This document shows positions 54,190 through 63,475 of a stretch of 64,000 bases of DNA, one piece after another; position 1 is the stretch's first letter, and the number at the start of each line of letters is the position of its first letter. The stretch covers positions 1 through 64,000 of the forward strand of contig NZ_CP130720.1 in NCBI RefSeq assembly GCF_035984415.1, read 5' to 3'. A model generated the notes under the pieces. The model worked only from the letters and a program-made list of their open reading frames with translations. It was not told where the DNA came from and ran no database searches. The translations under genes and the position numbers were made by a program. Origin of the DNA: Streptomyces sp. NBC_01296 (GTDB lineage: Bacteria > Actinomycetota > Actinomycetes > Streptomycetales > Streptomycetaceae).

Positions 54190-54320
54190 TTTGCAATGAG
54201 GGCCGCCGTGTAGTAGCAGAACATCACCGGATACGCCCAGTCGTGGGCGAATCTGCGCGCTCTCCACCACCACGGCACCTCTGGCGGACCGCTCTCCCGG
54301 CTGTGACATCCCATGGACAT
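54162..54320 (-). CDS. Small single-helix membrane protein
   Basis: 52 aa from ATG 54320 with an excellent GAAGGAGG site. A Trp/Arg-rich segment (EVPWWWRARRFAHDW) precedes one hydrophobic helix (AYPVMFCYYTAALIAKGVTL). The stop codon lies inside the 16-bp hairpin. Function unknown. Confidence 0.55.
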   Translation of the reverse strand: MSMGCHSRESGPPEVPWWWRARRFAHDWAYPVMFCYYTAALIAKGVTLMLSS

Positions 54321-54864
54321 CACGCCTCCTTCGACTGCCTGGAGGGACCAGGCGCCCCGGGTGTCCGGTTCTCCGGGCCCGCGCGGAACCCGAAGCATTC
54401 CACCCCGGAAGGAACGGGAGCGAAGCCGCCATGACGTAGTCCACCACAGATCCGGAGGGCCCAACGCCCGTATAGGCGCGGCCAGATACGTGGGCACAGC
54501 AACGGCATAACGCTGCGAGGTCGCACCACCGCCAAAGCCCTGACATGGGCGCGTCACCGAACGCATCCAGTCCGCTTCCGAATCGGACGAGTTGACATCC
54601 CTAAACATGGACTCACCGAAAATCTTGGTCCGGGGTCGACGGCAACCCAGAGCTTTAGGGTGTGATCAGCAACACACCCGACGCACCCCTGCCGCGACGG
54701 CCCAGCCGTCGAGGTCGGCCGCCCGCAGCCGCCCTCCAGCGCCCCGCTTCCCGAGACGAGGGCGCCGCCGAGCAGCCGGCGCGGGCGCTGCCCAGATGCA
54801 GGCCAACGCCCGGAATCAACGCGAAGACAGCAGGATGCCCGGTCACGAGATCTGTGGCTGAGCA
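54321..54864. other. Intergenic, nothing recognised
   Basis: No convincing gene on either strand. It ends in the terminator hairpin that follows the HEAT-protein gene. Confidence 0.4.
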
Positions 54865-54893
54865 GCGTAGTTGGCCCGTCCGGCCAACTACGC
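54865..54893 (-). terminator. 12-bp perfect hairpin after the HEAT gene
   Basis: Arms GCGTAGTTGGCC and GGCCAACTACGC with loop CGTCC; one mismatch outward the stem extends by GAGC/GCTC. Situated 76 bp beyond the HEAT gene stop. Confidence 0.75.
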
Positions 54894-54968
54894 CGCTCAC
54901 GGTCCGGGACGAATGGTGCAGGGCGCGGCCTGGTTCGGATGCCGAGGCGGCCGACGATGCCCGGCAGG

Positions 54969-57119
54969 TCAGGGTGCCGCGGGGTCCGGGCAGGCGGTGA
55001 GGAGTATCCGGGCGCGGTTTCGGAGGGCTTCGTCCTGGCGGATGACGCGATCTTCGACTCCCGAGCGGACCACCCGGGCGTCGCCGACGGCGAGAGCGGC
55101 AAGTCGGCGCGCGTGGTCGCCGGTCAATGCCTCGGGGCCGAGTGCTTCCAGGGCGTCGCAGGCACCCGTCGGATCGGCGTCCGATTCGGCCGACCGCAAG
55201 GCGGCCTCGGCGAGCGCGGTGCGGTCCAGCGAGGCGGGTTCGGCCACGGCCGTGAGGGCCAGCACCGCGGCCGGCGCCTGTGCCGGGTCGTCAAGGGCGG
55301 CTTCCAGGCGGGCGGCGAGCGGCCGTCCCGCGGAGCCGAGAAGGACCGTCGTGCGGGCGGCCCGCACCACCGACCACCGGGACCAGGGGTTCTGTTCGGC
55401 GCGCGCGAAGACCGAGTCCAGAACGGCAACCACCCCTTCCGCGTCCCCCGTGACGCGCCACAGAGCCTCAGCGAGGGCCGTGTCCGTATCCAGCGCAGGC
55501 GTGGTGTTGCCGTCCGTGCCGCTGAGCGCCTCGCGCAGGGCAGGCGCAAGCGCCGCTCCCCGGGGACCGAGCGCACCGGCCATCTTGGCGGCCTCCCTGA
55601 GCTGGCTGGCACCACGCCGGAGGTCGTGTTCGAGGCAGTGCAGCAGGGGCGCGATCTCGCCGTCGAGGTCGTGCAGGGCCTTCGCCGCGGGGAGGACTGC
55701 CTGCTCGGCCGCCACCGCCCGCAACGACGTGACGGCCCGGGCGCGGTCCGTCGGGGCGCAGTCGGCGGCGACGGAAGCGATGGCTCGGGCGGCCTGGCCG
55801 GGAAAGTGCGGGAGCGCCGCGCACAGCTCGGGCAACGCCGGCGCTGCCTCGGCGCCCCACCCCGCCAGCAGGTTCGTCAGCTGCCAGGGTTCGTTGCCGC
55901 TCAGGGCCTCGGGCTGGGCAAGGCGGTCGCGGACCGCGTCGAGGAGTTCGCCGTTGTACGGGAAGGCGGAGTCCTCCGGGCTGCGGAACCCGGCGGCGGC
56001 GTCGAGGGCCCGCGGGCGCCGCCCGAGGCCGGCGGCCAGGAGCGGGGCCGACTGCGCGGGCGCAACCTGTACGAGTGCGGCCAGGGCCCGGTCCGCATGG
56101 TCGTCGTCGTGGTCCGGGTTCCGTCCGGCGAGGGGGGCGAGGATGTCCGCGGCCGGTGCGGCGACGCTGCCCAGCCGGCCCAGGAGGGACGACGTGGCTA
56201 CCACCGACTCCTCGTCGACGGCCGCCGCTCGCAGGTTCCATACCAGTCGCCGCGGGGCACTGCGGGAGAGCATGCAGGCGCGGTCGGCCGCCCAGAGGCC
56301 TTCGGCCCGCACCTCGGCCCGACCGTCGTGCAGGGCTGCGTCGATCAGTGCGAACGCCACCTTGCGCTCCTTGCGGCGGCCCCGGCCCAGGAGTGCCTCG
56401 ATGACGGCGGCCAGCGGCTCGCCGCGTTTGAGGTCGAGATCGGAGCGCAGGGGGTCGGCGGGTAGAAGGGACAGCATCGTCGTGTGCATGGGTTCGGTCC
56501 ACGGAGCGCCTGCGTCGAGGGAGGCGAAGACGGCGGCCATGCGCACCTCGGCTGGCTGGGACGGGTCCAGGACGGCGGCGGCAGCCGCCGCTCCGCCCTG
56601 CGGGTCGAGCCGTGCGATCCCGGCCAGAACCTCGGCGCGCGCGGCGGGTTCGGGTTCCTCGTCCAAGCGCGCGCGGAGGGCGGGGAGCGCAATCGCGGTC
56701 GCGCGGGTGTGGGACACCGCCCAGGCCGCGGTCCGGCGGACCTCCGGCTCCGGGGAGGCCAACAGGGGCAGTAGCAACGGGAGCCGGTCCGCCACGGCCG
56801 CCCGGACCGCGCCCGGTGCCACGCCGTACTCGTCCTCGCTCTCCGCCATGCCGCCGAGCAGCGCCAGGACGTCTGCCGTGCGGTGGCCGGCCGCCGCGAT
56901 CCCGGCCAGGAACGGCACCGCCTCCGCGCTGGCGGCGTAGACCGTCCCCTGGTGCAGAACGCTCCCGTACAGCTCGGACAACGCCTCATCCGCCGCATCC
57001 GCGTCGGCGCCGGTCAGAGCCCGCAGCAGATCGGGAATGTCCTCCGCGCTGCCATACGCATGGGAGAGGGAAGACCAGTGGCGGATATCCAGGCCGTCGA
57101 GCAGGTGTACGAGATCCAT
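54969..57119 (-). CDS. HEAT-repeat protein
   Basis: About 716 aa from ATG 57119 (MDLVHLLDGLDIRHWSSLSH); ATGs at 57128 and 57149 are possible. Early SHAYGSAEDIPDLLRALTG and ALSELYGSVLHQGTVYAASA are the usual start of this Streptomyces family. The rest is tandem helical pairs (PEPEVRRTAAWAVSHTRATA, EPEPAARAEVLAGIARLDPQ, REAAKMAGALGPRGAALAPA). It is a cytoplasmic scaffold with no catalytic motif. Stands alone between two strong hairpins. Confidence 0.85.
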   Translation of the reverse strand: MDLVHLLDGLDIRHWSSLSHAYGSAEDIPDLLRALTGADADAADEALSELYGSVLHQGTVYAASAEAVPFLAGIAAAGHRTADVLALLGGMAESEDEYGVAPGAVRAAVADRLPLLLPLLASPEPEVRRTAAWAVSHTRATAIALPALRARLDEEPEPAARAEVLAGIARLDPQGGAAAAAAVLDPSQPAEVRMAAVFASLDAGAPWTEPMHTTMLSLLPADPLRSDLDLKRGEPLAAVIEALLGRGRRKERKVAFALIDAALHDGRAEVRAEGLWAADRACMLSRSAPRRLVWNLRAAAVDEESVVATSSLLGRLGSVAAPAADILAPLAGRNPDHDDDHADRALAALVQVAPAQSAPLLAAGLGRRPRALDAAAGFRSPEDSAFPYNGELLDAVRDRLAQPEALSGNEPWQLTNLLAGWGAEAAPALPELCAALPHFPGQAARAIASVAADCAPTDRARAVTSLRAVAAEQAVLPAAKALHDLDGEIAPLLHCLEHDLRRGASQLREAAKMAGALGPRGAALAPALREALSGTDGNTTPALDTDTALAEALWRVTGDAEGVVAVLDSVFARAEQNPWSRWSVVRAARTTVLLGSAGRPLAARLEAALDDPAQAPAAVLALTAVAEPASLDRTALAEAALRSAESDADPTGACDALEALGPEALTGDHARRLAALAVGDARVVRSGVEDRVIRQDEALRNRARILLTACPDPAAP

Positions 57120-57177
57120 GCGGAGCATCGTGCCAGCCACCTCTGACATGACCGGGCCACCTACGCCGCTCACCCGG

Positions 57178-57225
57178 GCCAACTGAACCGCTCAGTCACA
57201 CGTGTGCCTGAGCGGTTCAGTTGGC
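57178..57225. terminator. 18-bp perfect inverted repeat
   Basis: Arms GCCAACTGAACCGCTCAG and CTGAGCGGTTCAGTTGGC, loop of 12. It lies in the divergent gap between the HEAT gene and the barstar-like gene, so it cannot be a simple terminator of either. It may be a bidirectional barrier, a relic or an operator. Confidence 0.6.
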
Positions 57226-57308
57226 ACCATCCGCCAGTTGGAGCGCTCAGCCTCGAGTCGCCCTGACCGGCCACGAAAAGGGCTTCACGGTCTACTCCTC
57301 GTCCGGGC

Positions 57309-58406
57309 ATGATTCCCACCGTGCATAAGGACAGGGACCATCGCGGGCAGGGACGGTACACGCTGACGGACACAGGGGACGGCCATGTCTGGGGCACCTG
57401 CGCCGAGGCCGAGGGACTATTCAGGGAGCCGCGGCGCGGGACGTACGAACTGTTCGGCTGGGTCCCCGACGGAGCCGAGGTACGAGGCTGGGTCGGCAGC
57501 CGAGTGTGGCTGGTGCCGGAAGACAGGACGCTTGACGCCTGGCTCCTGGAGGACGCGGAAAGCCTCGGACCATACCCGGGAACGGACGCTCTCGTGATCA
57601 ATGGTCTGGACGACTATGAGGGGCCGCCCGAGGGACACAGGGCTCCTGTCCGACTGCACAACGGGTACCAGTGGCTGGGCTCCTGCCGGGAGTTGCCGCG
57701 CGTCCTGCCGCCCGAGCACGCAGCGTCCCCGCTCATCTTGCGCGGGCTCGCCCCGGGTGACCGACTGCGGCGGGCACTGGCGACGGGCACCCGGCGGGCA
57801 CTGGACCTGGAGGAGGCCTGGCTGGAGATACGGGACGACCGGGGCGAGCAGCTCACCGACCGTCTGCTGCGGCCCAAGGTCCGCACGTGGCGCCCGTCCT
57901 CCCATCGGACGGATCTGATCGATCTGGAACTCGACGGTGAGCACTTCGAACCTGTACCGGGGTACGCGCGGCCCATCTGGGAGCGCTGGCTGGCCGGACC
58001 ACCGGACGCTCCTGGCGCCTGGGCAAGCCTCGACACCCGGCAACGCGGGGCCTGGCTCGACCTCGTCCGTGAGCGGGGCTGCCGGCTCGAGCACCACGAC
58101 CGGGCGGCCGGACGCATGTACGAGCTGGACGGCCGACACATCACCGATGAACCGGGCCTCTACCTGGCACTCGGCGAGGCTGTCAACGGACCGGGCGGCT
58201 ACTTCGGCGGCTGCCTGGACGCCCTCGTCGACTGTCTGCGCGGCAACTTCGGCTACACCGCCCCCGCAACCCTGCTCTGGCGGGATGCCGCAACCGCAGC
58301 CGGGTACCTGTCCCGCGTCTTGGCGCCGAACGGCGAGTCGTACGACCTGGTGGCCACCGTACTCGAGGTGCTGGCCGAGGGCGGGATGCGCGTCACCCTC
58401 ATGTAA
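57309..58406 (+). CDS. Barstar-family protein
   Basis: 365 aa. The C-terminal 90 residues are barstar-like: MYELDGRHITDEPGLYLALG, EAVNGPGGYFGGCLDALVDC, LRGNFGYTAPATLLWRDAAT. The long N-terminal part (RYTLTDTGDGHVWGTCAEAE, ELFGWVPDGAEVRGWVGSRV) is typical of Streptomyces barstar-domain proteins. Barstar domains inhibit RNases of the barnase type; no such RNase is adjacent. Confidence 0.82.
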   Translation: MIPTVHKDRDHRGQGRYTLTDTGDGHVWGTCAEAEGLFREPRRGTYELFGWVPDGAEVRGWVGSRVWLVPEDRTLDAWLLEDAESLGPYPGTDALVINGLDDYEGPPEGHRAPVRLHNGYQWLGSCRELPRVLPPEHAASPLILRGLAPGDRLRRALATGTRRALDLEEAWLEIRDDRGEQLTDRLLRPKVRTWRPSSHRTDLIDLELDGEHFEPVPGYARPIWERWLAGPPDAPGAWASLDTRQRGAWLDLVRERGCRLEHHDRAAGRMYELDGRHITDEPGLYLALGEAVNGPGGYFGGCLDALVDCLRGNFGYTAPATLLWRDAATAAGYLSRVLAPNGESYDLVATVLEVLAEGGMRVTLM

Positions 58407-58516
58407 ATCGGCATCCCACCGCGCGGCCGCGGTAATGACGAGTTGCTGCCGCCGGGTGGCTGGCCAGGCGCGCGTCGGTATCAGGAGCAGCGTCGTGCCC
58501 AGCGCCGGCGGAGGGA

Positions 58517-58915
58517 TCAGCCAGTGGCGGATAGCCTGTGCCACCAGTGACCGCACCCGTCGGAGCAGAAGCGTTCGCGCCGTCGTCCGTCGGCGATCGC
58601 GAGGACCGCGACCAGCAGCCGGAACGCCTTGCGGCGTTCATCGAGGGGCGTGAGAGAGGCGATCTTCCCCAACTGGTGCTCAATCCGGCCGCGGGTAATC
58701 AGGACCGCGGGTGTGTGCGTCGGGCGCAGCCCGGCGCGGCGGACGCTCTCCGGTCCGTCCTCGGTGACGGCGCGCGCCTGGACACAGTGGTGGCGTAGGA
58801 ACAGCAATGCCTCCGACTGTTCCTCCGGGCCAAGTGCGTCGAACCATTCGATGCCCCGTGACATCGGGCGCAACCCCTGCGCGAGTTCGTTGAGCATGAC
58901 GTCGCGTTCGGTCAC
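58517..58915 (-). CDS. DUF5958 family protein
   Basis: 132 aa. Matches the family core: MLNELAQGLRPMSRGIEWFD, LGPEEQSEALLFLRHHCVQA, RAGLRPTHTPAVLITRGRIE, LGKIASLTPLDERRKAFRLL and a CSDGCGHWWH end. The Cys/His cluster could bind metal. ATG 58897 is an alternative start. Function unknown. Confidence 0.85.
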   Translation of the reverse strand: MTERDVMLNELAQGLRPMSRGIEWFDALGPEEQSEALLFLRHHCVQARAVTEDGPESVRRAGLRPTHTPAVLITRGRIEHQLGKIASLTPLDERRKAFRLLVAVLAIADGRRRERFCSDGCGHWWHRLSATG

Positions 58916-59097
58916 GACTGCCTCCCTTCGGACAAGCGGCGCTTCGCCGCAGAAACGAGGTCAGTGGAACCAGGCAACAAATCGCACACTCATATGTGCT
59001 GCGGGTACGACACGCAACGTATGGGTACGGCTGTACGAGAACGGCCCGCGTCCCCCGGCTACGAACTGGGGGAGGCGGGCCATCTTGTCGTTGTGGG

Positions 59098-59331
59098 CTA
59101 CGCGTCGAAGCCACCGGTTGCGGCGATCTGGGCGAACGTCGAGAACGACGCCGGCTCCAGAAGCAGCGCAGGACCGTTGGGGTTCTTCGAGTCGCGCACG
59201 GCGATCCTCCCGATATCCGTCTGGCGGAGGTCGGCCACCTCGATGCAGTTCTCACCGCCGTCGCTGTACGACGACTTGAACCACGCAGATCGGGACAGCT
59301 CGGGGTGGGGCAGCATGTTGGTGCTGGTCAT
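59098..59331 (-). CDS. DUF397 protein
   Basis: 77 aa: LSRSAWFKSSYSDGGENCIEV, ADLRQTDIGRIAVRDSKNPNG, then an LLLEP-type end. This is the DUF397 pattern (WxKSSYS...NCVEVA...VAVRDSKxP). It overlaps the Scr1-type XRE gene upstream by 4 bp. Such pairs regulate development and antibiotic production in Streptomyces; the DUF397 protein antagonises the XRE partner in studied cases. Confidence 0.9.
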   Translation of the reverse strand: MTSTNMLPHPELSRSAWFKSSYSDGGENCIEVADLRQTDIGRIAVRDSKNPNGPALLLEPASFSTFAQIAATGGFDA

Positions 59332-60206
59332 GACGTGGAGTCCTCCATGATGGATCTGATCTTCTCCCGTGAGTCATTCACGGGAAGGGCTGCGGCCTGG
59401 ATGAGTTCGTAGGCCGCTTCGTAGACCTTCACGTCGTCCACTCCCTCGGCGAACGAGCCACCGCGGATGTTCTCCAGCATGACCACGGTCGGCCACGGCT
59501 GGGGGAAGCGGACGATGTGGAAGGGGCCCACCATCCCGGGGTGCGGGTTGGCGCGTATCGGCATCACCTGGATTCGGACATTCGGCAGGTCCGCCATGTC
59601 GAGCAGGTGGCGTAGCTGGTCCCTCATCAGCGCGGGATAGGACGCGCTCTTGTAGTGCAGAGTCGACTCGTGGATCACTGCCCAGAGGTCGAGCGGTCCG
59701 CCGGTCCTGGCCGTGTCCACGAGGATCGCTTGGCGCTTCTTTCGCATCTCGACGAGTGCGGTCACCTCCTCCGTGGTCCTCGTGATCGCGGTGGCGGTGA
59801 TGATCTCCCGTGCGTACTGCGGGATTTGGAGCAGGCCGGGGATGAGCCCTGGGGTATAGACGCGCGTGGAGTCGGCGTCTTCCTCCAGCCCGACGTAGGT
59901 CTTGTAAGCGGTTTCTGGGAGATCGCCGTAGTTGTTCCACCAGCCGACTTTGTTGGCGTCGCGGGCCAGCTCCTCCATGGCGGTGACTACGGCCTCGTCG
60001 GTGATGCCGTACGCGTTGAGCAGTGGAGCAACTTCCTTGATCGGAAGGTGGGCCTTCGCGTTCTCGATTCGGTTGATCTTGCTGCCGTCCCAGCCCGTCG
60101 CGGCGGAAGCCGCTTCGGTGTTCATGCCGGCCTGGACCCGGAAGTCGCGAAGCGCGCTGCCGAGGCGTCGCCTTCGTACTGTCTGCACGAGCGGAGGTGT
60201 GGGCAC
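59328..60206 (-). CDS. Scr1-family XRE regulator (DUF5753)
   Basis: 292 aa from GTG 60206. N-terminal HTH: LRDFRVQAGMNTEAASAATG WDGSKINRIENAK. C-terminal DUF5753: TYVGLEEDADSTRVYTPGLI PGLLQIPQYAREII, VIHESTLHYKSASYPALMRD QLRHLL, RIQVMPIRANPHPGMVGPFH. It forms an operon with the DUF397 gene. A transcription factor controlled by its small partner. Confidence 0.9.
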   Translation of the reverse strand: MPTPPLVQTVRRRRLGSALRDFRVQAGMNTEAASAATGWDGSKINRIENAKAHLPIKEVAPLLNAYGITDEAVVTAMEELARDANKVGWWNNYGDLPETAYKTYVGLEEDADSTRVYTPGLIPGLLQIPQYAREIITATAITRTTEEVTALVEMRKKRQAILVDTARTGGPLDLWAVIHESTLHYKSASYPALMRDQLRHLLDMADLPNVRIQVMPIRANPHPGMVGPFHIVRFPQPWPTVVMLENIRGGSFAEGVDDVKVYEAAYELIQAAALPVNDSREKIRSIMEDSTS

Positions 60207-60562
60207 GGGAAGTTTGACCTTTCTGTGGGTAGACGGGTGATCGTGCGGGGTGGGCTTCCCTCTCGTCGGGTGTGACGGCCTCGCTCCGGGTAAGTCTGCC
60301 CGGATTCGGGATGCGAAGTCGCCAGAACTTCCTTACATCCATTGGGACTTTGCCTGCAATGGTTGCAGGCATCGCTGCAACGGGTGCATTCTTCCAGGGT
60401 GGCGATCGTGACTGTGCGTCAGGACATGATCACTCTGGCGCGCTGCCGTCGCCTTTTCATGCGCCGCCGGACCTACCAACGGCCCGGCCGATGGCTCACC
60501 ACCTGATTCACGTCGGTGGCGGAGCCGTGCCCTGACCGCCCCCTAATACGCCGAGGCCGATC

Positions 60563-60733
60563 ATGCAGACGAGCCAGAGCAACACCTCCGCCCCAACCCG
60601 GCATGACCACGCCGCAGAGCATCCGGCCGCCGACTTCGTGCGGGCCCACGGGCCTACCACCGACTGGCAGCCGCTGGACTTCGAGCTGTACCTGGACCGC
60701 TTCTCTACTCCGAACTCCGAGGGGCTGCGGTGA
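60563..60733 (+). CDS. Small hypothetical protein
   Basis: 56 aa from ATG 60563 (MQTSQSNTSAPTRHDHAAEH), ending PLDFELYLDRFSTPNSEGLR. The stop overlaps the GTG of the next gene, showing translational coupling. No ribosome site is obvious before it. Similar short ORFs often sit before anti-sigma-like ATPases in Streptomyces. Confidence 0.6.
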   Translation: MQTSQSNTSAPTRHDHAAEHPAADFVRAHGPTTDWQPLDFELYLDRFSTPNSEGLR

Positions 60734-61170
60734 TTGCCTTCACTGGCCTGATGATCGGGCCCGCGCCCACCGGTCCGCAGCGATACCGGGGCCGGTACGC
60801 CAACCGGCCCGAAACTCTGTGCCGGGTCCGGTCAGACGTTGCCCTGTACCTGAACACCTGGGGCATGGAAGGGCCCGTCGTCAGTGACGCTCAGTCTGTC
60901 GCGACGGAGCTGGTCGCCAACGCCATGCGGCACACCAGCAGTCAGACCATCAGAATGTCCGTGAAGCGCACCGCCTGGGACTCGGTGCGCATCACCGTCA
61001 CCGACTCCAGCCTGAAGCCTCCCCTGCCAGCCGCCAAACTCGGTGACGCCGTCGCGGAGTCAGGCCGTGGACTGCTGATGGTCGAGGCGCTCGCCCGGGA
61101 CTGGGGCAGCAAGATCGGCGTGACGGGTAAGCAGGTCTGGGCCGATCTCATCGCCGGGGCGGCTCAATGA
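60730..61170 (+). CDS. ATP-binding anti-sigma-factor-like protein (HATPase)
   Basis: 146 aa from GTG 60730. GHKL motifs: VATELVANAMRHTSSQTIRM (N box), VRITVTDSSLKPPLP (D-box region, with TVTDSS for the usual VxDxG) and ESGRGLLMVEALARDWG (G box). It is the RsbW-like type that binds sigma or anti-anti-sigma partners. Overlaps its neighbours by 4 bp on each side. Confidence 0.85.
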   Translation: MIAFTGLMIGPAPTGPQRYRGRYANRPETLCRVRSDVALYLNTWGMEGPVVSDAQSVATELVANAMRHTSSQTIRMSVKRTAWDSVRITVTDSSLKPPLPAAKLGDAVAESGRGLLMVEALARDWGSKIGVTGKQVWADLIAGAAQ

Positions 61171-61568
61171 GCGGTGCGGGGTGGGGTGAGTTAGGCGGCC
61201 CCACCGTCCTGACCCCACTGCCACCGCGAGCACGGAACCGGCATCACCGCCGATCGGCCGACGGCAATGCGCTCTTCGGCGTGCTGCTGACGGGGGCCAA
61301 CGTCCTCGGTATGGGCCTGGTCGCAACGCTCCTGGTCACCACCGACGCCGACGCAGCTGTCCCCGCAGCCAGCCCGGCGACGGCCGTCCCCGACCTGCCT
61401 CGGGTCGAAGCGCAGCCCGCTCGTACGGGGGCCAATGCCACGACCGTCACCGTGCACGCCTCATCGTCCCTTCACGGCGTGCCGGCGCGGACAGCACATC
61501 GCCAGACGGCCAGCCCCACACCTCTCTGGGGCTGGCCCTGCAGGGCAAGGTCAGTGACGCATTCCTGA
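61167..61568 (+). CDS. Small single-helix membrane protein
   Basis: 133 aa, ATGA overlap with the HATPase gene. One hydrophobic helix (NALFGVLLTGANVLGMGLVATLLV cut short here: about residues 34-56), then an Ala/Pro/Thr-rich extracytoplasmic tail. The role in the coupled run is unknown. Confidence 0.6.
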   Translation: MSGAGWGELGGPTVLTPLPPRARNRHHRRSADGNALFGVLLTGANVLGMGLVATLLVTTDADAAVPAASPATAVPDLPRVEAQPARTGANATTVTVHASSSLHGVPARTAHRQTASPTPLWGWPCRARSVTHS

Positions 61569-61633
61569 CTCCCCGGCCCACCGCATCGACCTCCGTACTG
61601 ATCCCTTGACCACTTCCACCCCAAGGCTCGCCC

Positions 61634-62182
61634 ATGTATGTGATGAAGCTGCTCACCCTCAGTCATGTGCCGGCTCTCAACCGGCTGCTTGCCCTGCGTA
61701 TGGACTGGCTGGCGGAGAAGAGGCACCCGCTGAGCGGGGAGAGCTCCAATCTGATGGAGCTCGTACGCCTTCCCGAGCCAGAGCCCGGAATGGTGCCCGT
61801 CGGAATGTGGGACGGCGAGAGGCTCGTCGCTGCCCTCGCAGTTCAGCCGGCGGCACCTCTGTTCGGCTGGACGCTCGAAGAGCGGCAGGAGCCGAGCCAG
61901 GTGCTGTCCCTCGCCCACACCGACCCGAGGGAGTCGAGGGTGGGTGCGCTCCTCGTGTCCGGGCTCTGCGACCACGCCGCGCGCAAGCCCGCTCCGCCAG
62001 CCTGGATCCGCTGCACGGTCCGTCCGAAAGCACTGGCCGACTATCTCGAGCAGGCCTGTGGCTGGACCAAGGTCCGTGAGGTCAGCAGTCCTTACGGAGA
62101 CTCCCACCATCTGCTTCAACGTGCTCCTCGGCGAGCCGAGCACACGACGCTCCTCGTCCGCGCTGAAGGCGGGTTGGCGTGA
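61634..62182 (+). CDS. GNAT-like hypothetical protein
   Basis: 182 aa. ATG 61634 (MYVMKLLTLSHVPALNRLLA). The fold pattern GMVPVGMWDGERLVAALAVQ, LSLAHTDPRESRVGALLVSG and LADYLEQACGWTKVREVSSP resembles an N-acetyltransferase with weak motifs. Its stop overlaps the start of the GntR gene. Substrate unknown. Confidence 0.65.
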   Translation: MYVMKLLTLSHVPALNRLLALRMDWLAEKRHPLSGESSNLMELVRLPEPEPGMVPVGMWDGERLVAALAVQPAAPLFGWTLEERQEPSQVLSLAHTDPRESRVGALLVSGLCDHAARKPAPPAWIRCTVRPKALADYLEQACGWTKVREVSSPYGDSHHLLQRAPRRAEHTTLLVRAEGGLA

Positions 62183-63021
62183 TGTCGACAGTTGCGCCGG
62201 ACACCGGCGCCGTTGAGGCAGCGGAGCGGGAAGCGACTGTGGCGGAGTTATGCGAGGAGATCACCCGCCGCATCACCATCGGCCGATACGCGCCCGGGAT
62301 GGCCCTGCCAGCCAAGGTCCTCGCTGCCGATCTCGGGGTGCCCGCCCCCCTGCTGCCGCGCGCATTGCGGGACCTGGCAGAGGCCGGGACACTGGCCCGG
62401 GCCGGCGACCGCATCGCGGTACCTCATCCGTCGGATGAGCGGGCCTGGCGGGCGCGCCACCTGGCCGACCGGGCTCTCGATCAGATCGCGGCCCGGCTCT
62501 ACCTTCCCGAGGTGCCGCTGCCGGGAATCGCCGAGCTCGCCCGCGACCGCGTCACCGAACCAACGGTCATGCGCCAGGCCCTCAATGTCCTGGAAGACGA
62601 GGGATGGATCGGCCGAAAGCCGGGGCAGGGCCGCGTGGTCCTGCCCTCAGGGTGGCTGCTCGCTCCGCCCCGGACTGTGGCCCTTCCAGCGCGAGCCACC
62701 GGCACGGCCAGGCTGACCGAGCACGAAATCCGGGACGCCGTCAGGTTGGCGTATACCCGCTGGCGCAGCCGGCAGTTCCTGCCACCCGAGGACGTCGAGA
62801 CGGCATGGCAGGAGATGCGCGTCATCGCCGTGCAAGTCCTGCCGCCCACGCCGCCCGGAAGCCTCCATCCGATCCGCCGCGGGGAACGCGCGGCGGCCCT
62901 GGTACGCGAAGCCGCATCGGCCCCGCTGCCCGATACCGCCTTGCTCGGCCTATGGCACACCGCCTGCCTCGCCATGGCCATCAGGGGCCTTCTGGCCTAC
63001 TCCTGCCGGAGAACTCCATGA
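62182..63021 (+). CDS. GntR-type regulator with duplicated winged helix
   Basis: 279 aa from ATG 62182 (GTG 62179 also possible). Two winged-helix units: LCEEITRRITIGRYAPGMAL PAKVLAADLGVP and DRVTEPTVMRQALNVLEDEG WIGRKPGQGRVVL. A C-terminal helical domain follows (LTEHEIRDAVRLAYTRWRSR, LPDTALLGLWHTACLAMAIR). It is coupled with the genes before and after. A decayed duplicate of this gene and its partner lies at 15378-16237. Confidence 0.85.
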   Translation: MSTVAPDTGAVEAAEREATVAELCEEITRRITIGRYAPGMALPAKVLAADLGVPAPLLPRALRDLAEAGTLARAGDRIAVPHPSDERAWRARHLADRALDQIAARLYLPEVPLPGIAELARDRVTEPTVMRQALNVLEDEGWIGRKPGQGRVVLPSGWLLAPPRTVALPARATGTARLTEHEIRDAVRLAYTRWRSRQFLPPEDVETAWQEMRVIAVQVLPPTPPGSLHPIRRGERAAALVREAASAPLPDTALLGLWHTACLAMAIRGLLAYSCRRTP

Positions 63022-63221
63022 CCGTACCCCGCTCCGACCGACTGCTACGCGCTCTTGGTCCGCTAACCGGTACTCCCCTCGTCGGGCCGATCGCGGGGGC
63101 CATCACTGTGGCGATCCACCGGCGCCGGGTTCGGCGCCACGTCCAGGCGATGCTCGGCCGCGCCCTACTCACGGACGCCCGGCCTGGCCGCGGCGAGGGA
63201 CCTCCGTTGACGCCTCGCTGA
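63018..63221 (+). CDS. Small protein coupled to the GntR gene
   Basis: 67 aa, ATGA overlap. RSDRLLRALGPLTGTPLVGP and IAGAITVAIHRRRVRRHVQA: an amphipathic or short hydrophobic helix followed by a basic region. Function unknown; conserved next to the GntR gene even in the decayed duplicate. Confidence 0.65.
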   Translation: MTVPRSDRLLRALGPLTGTPLVGPIAGAITVAIHRRRVRRHVQAMLGRALLTDARPGRGEGPPLTPR

Positions 63222-63475
63222 CCGCGCCTCGTTTGACCTGCCGTCACACCATCCGAGGAACGACCGCCCTAGTACCGAATCACCGTGTTCTTGCTGTTCC
63301 TCGCGGTCTTCGTCACCGCCTCCGAGGTACCCCGTTGACCGCTCCGCCGCTGGCACAGCCCACGGCGGATACCGCCCGGCGCCTATCCGCCCCAGCCGCA
63401 CCACTGCCCGAACGTTCGCTCGCGTCGACCCGAGCCTTCAGGGCCCGGTCGGCGCTCCGCAGAAGGACTGCTCAT

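Noticed and set aside
54871..56940. Plus-strand open frame of 689 codons
   Set aside because: Antisense of the HEAT gene; Ala/Arg/Ser-rich shadow composition, no start site.
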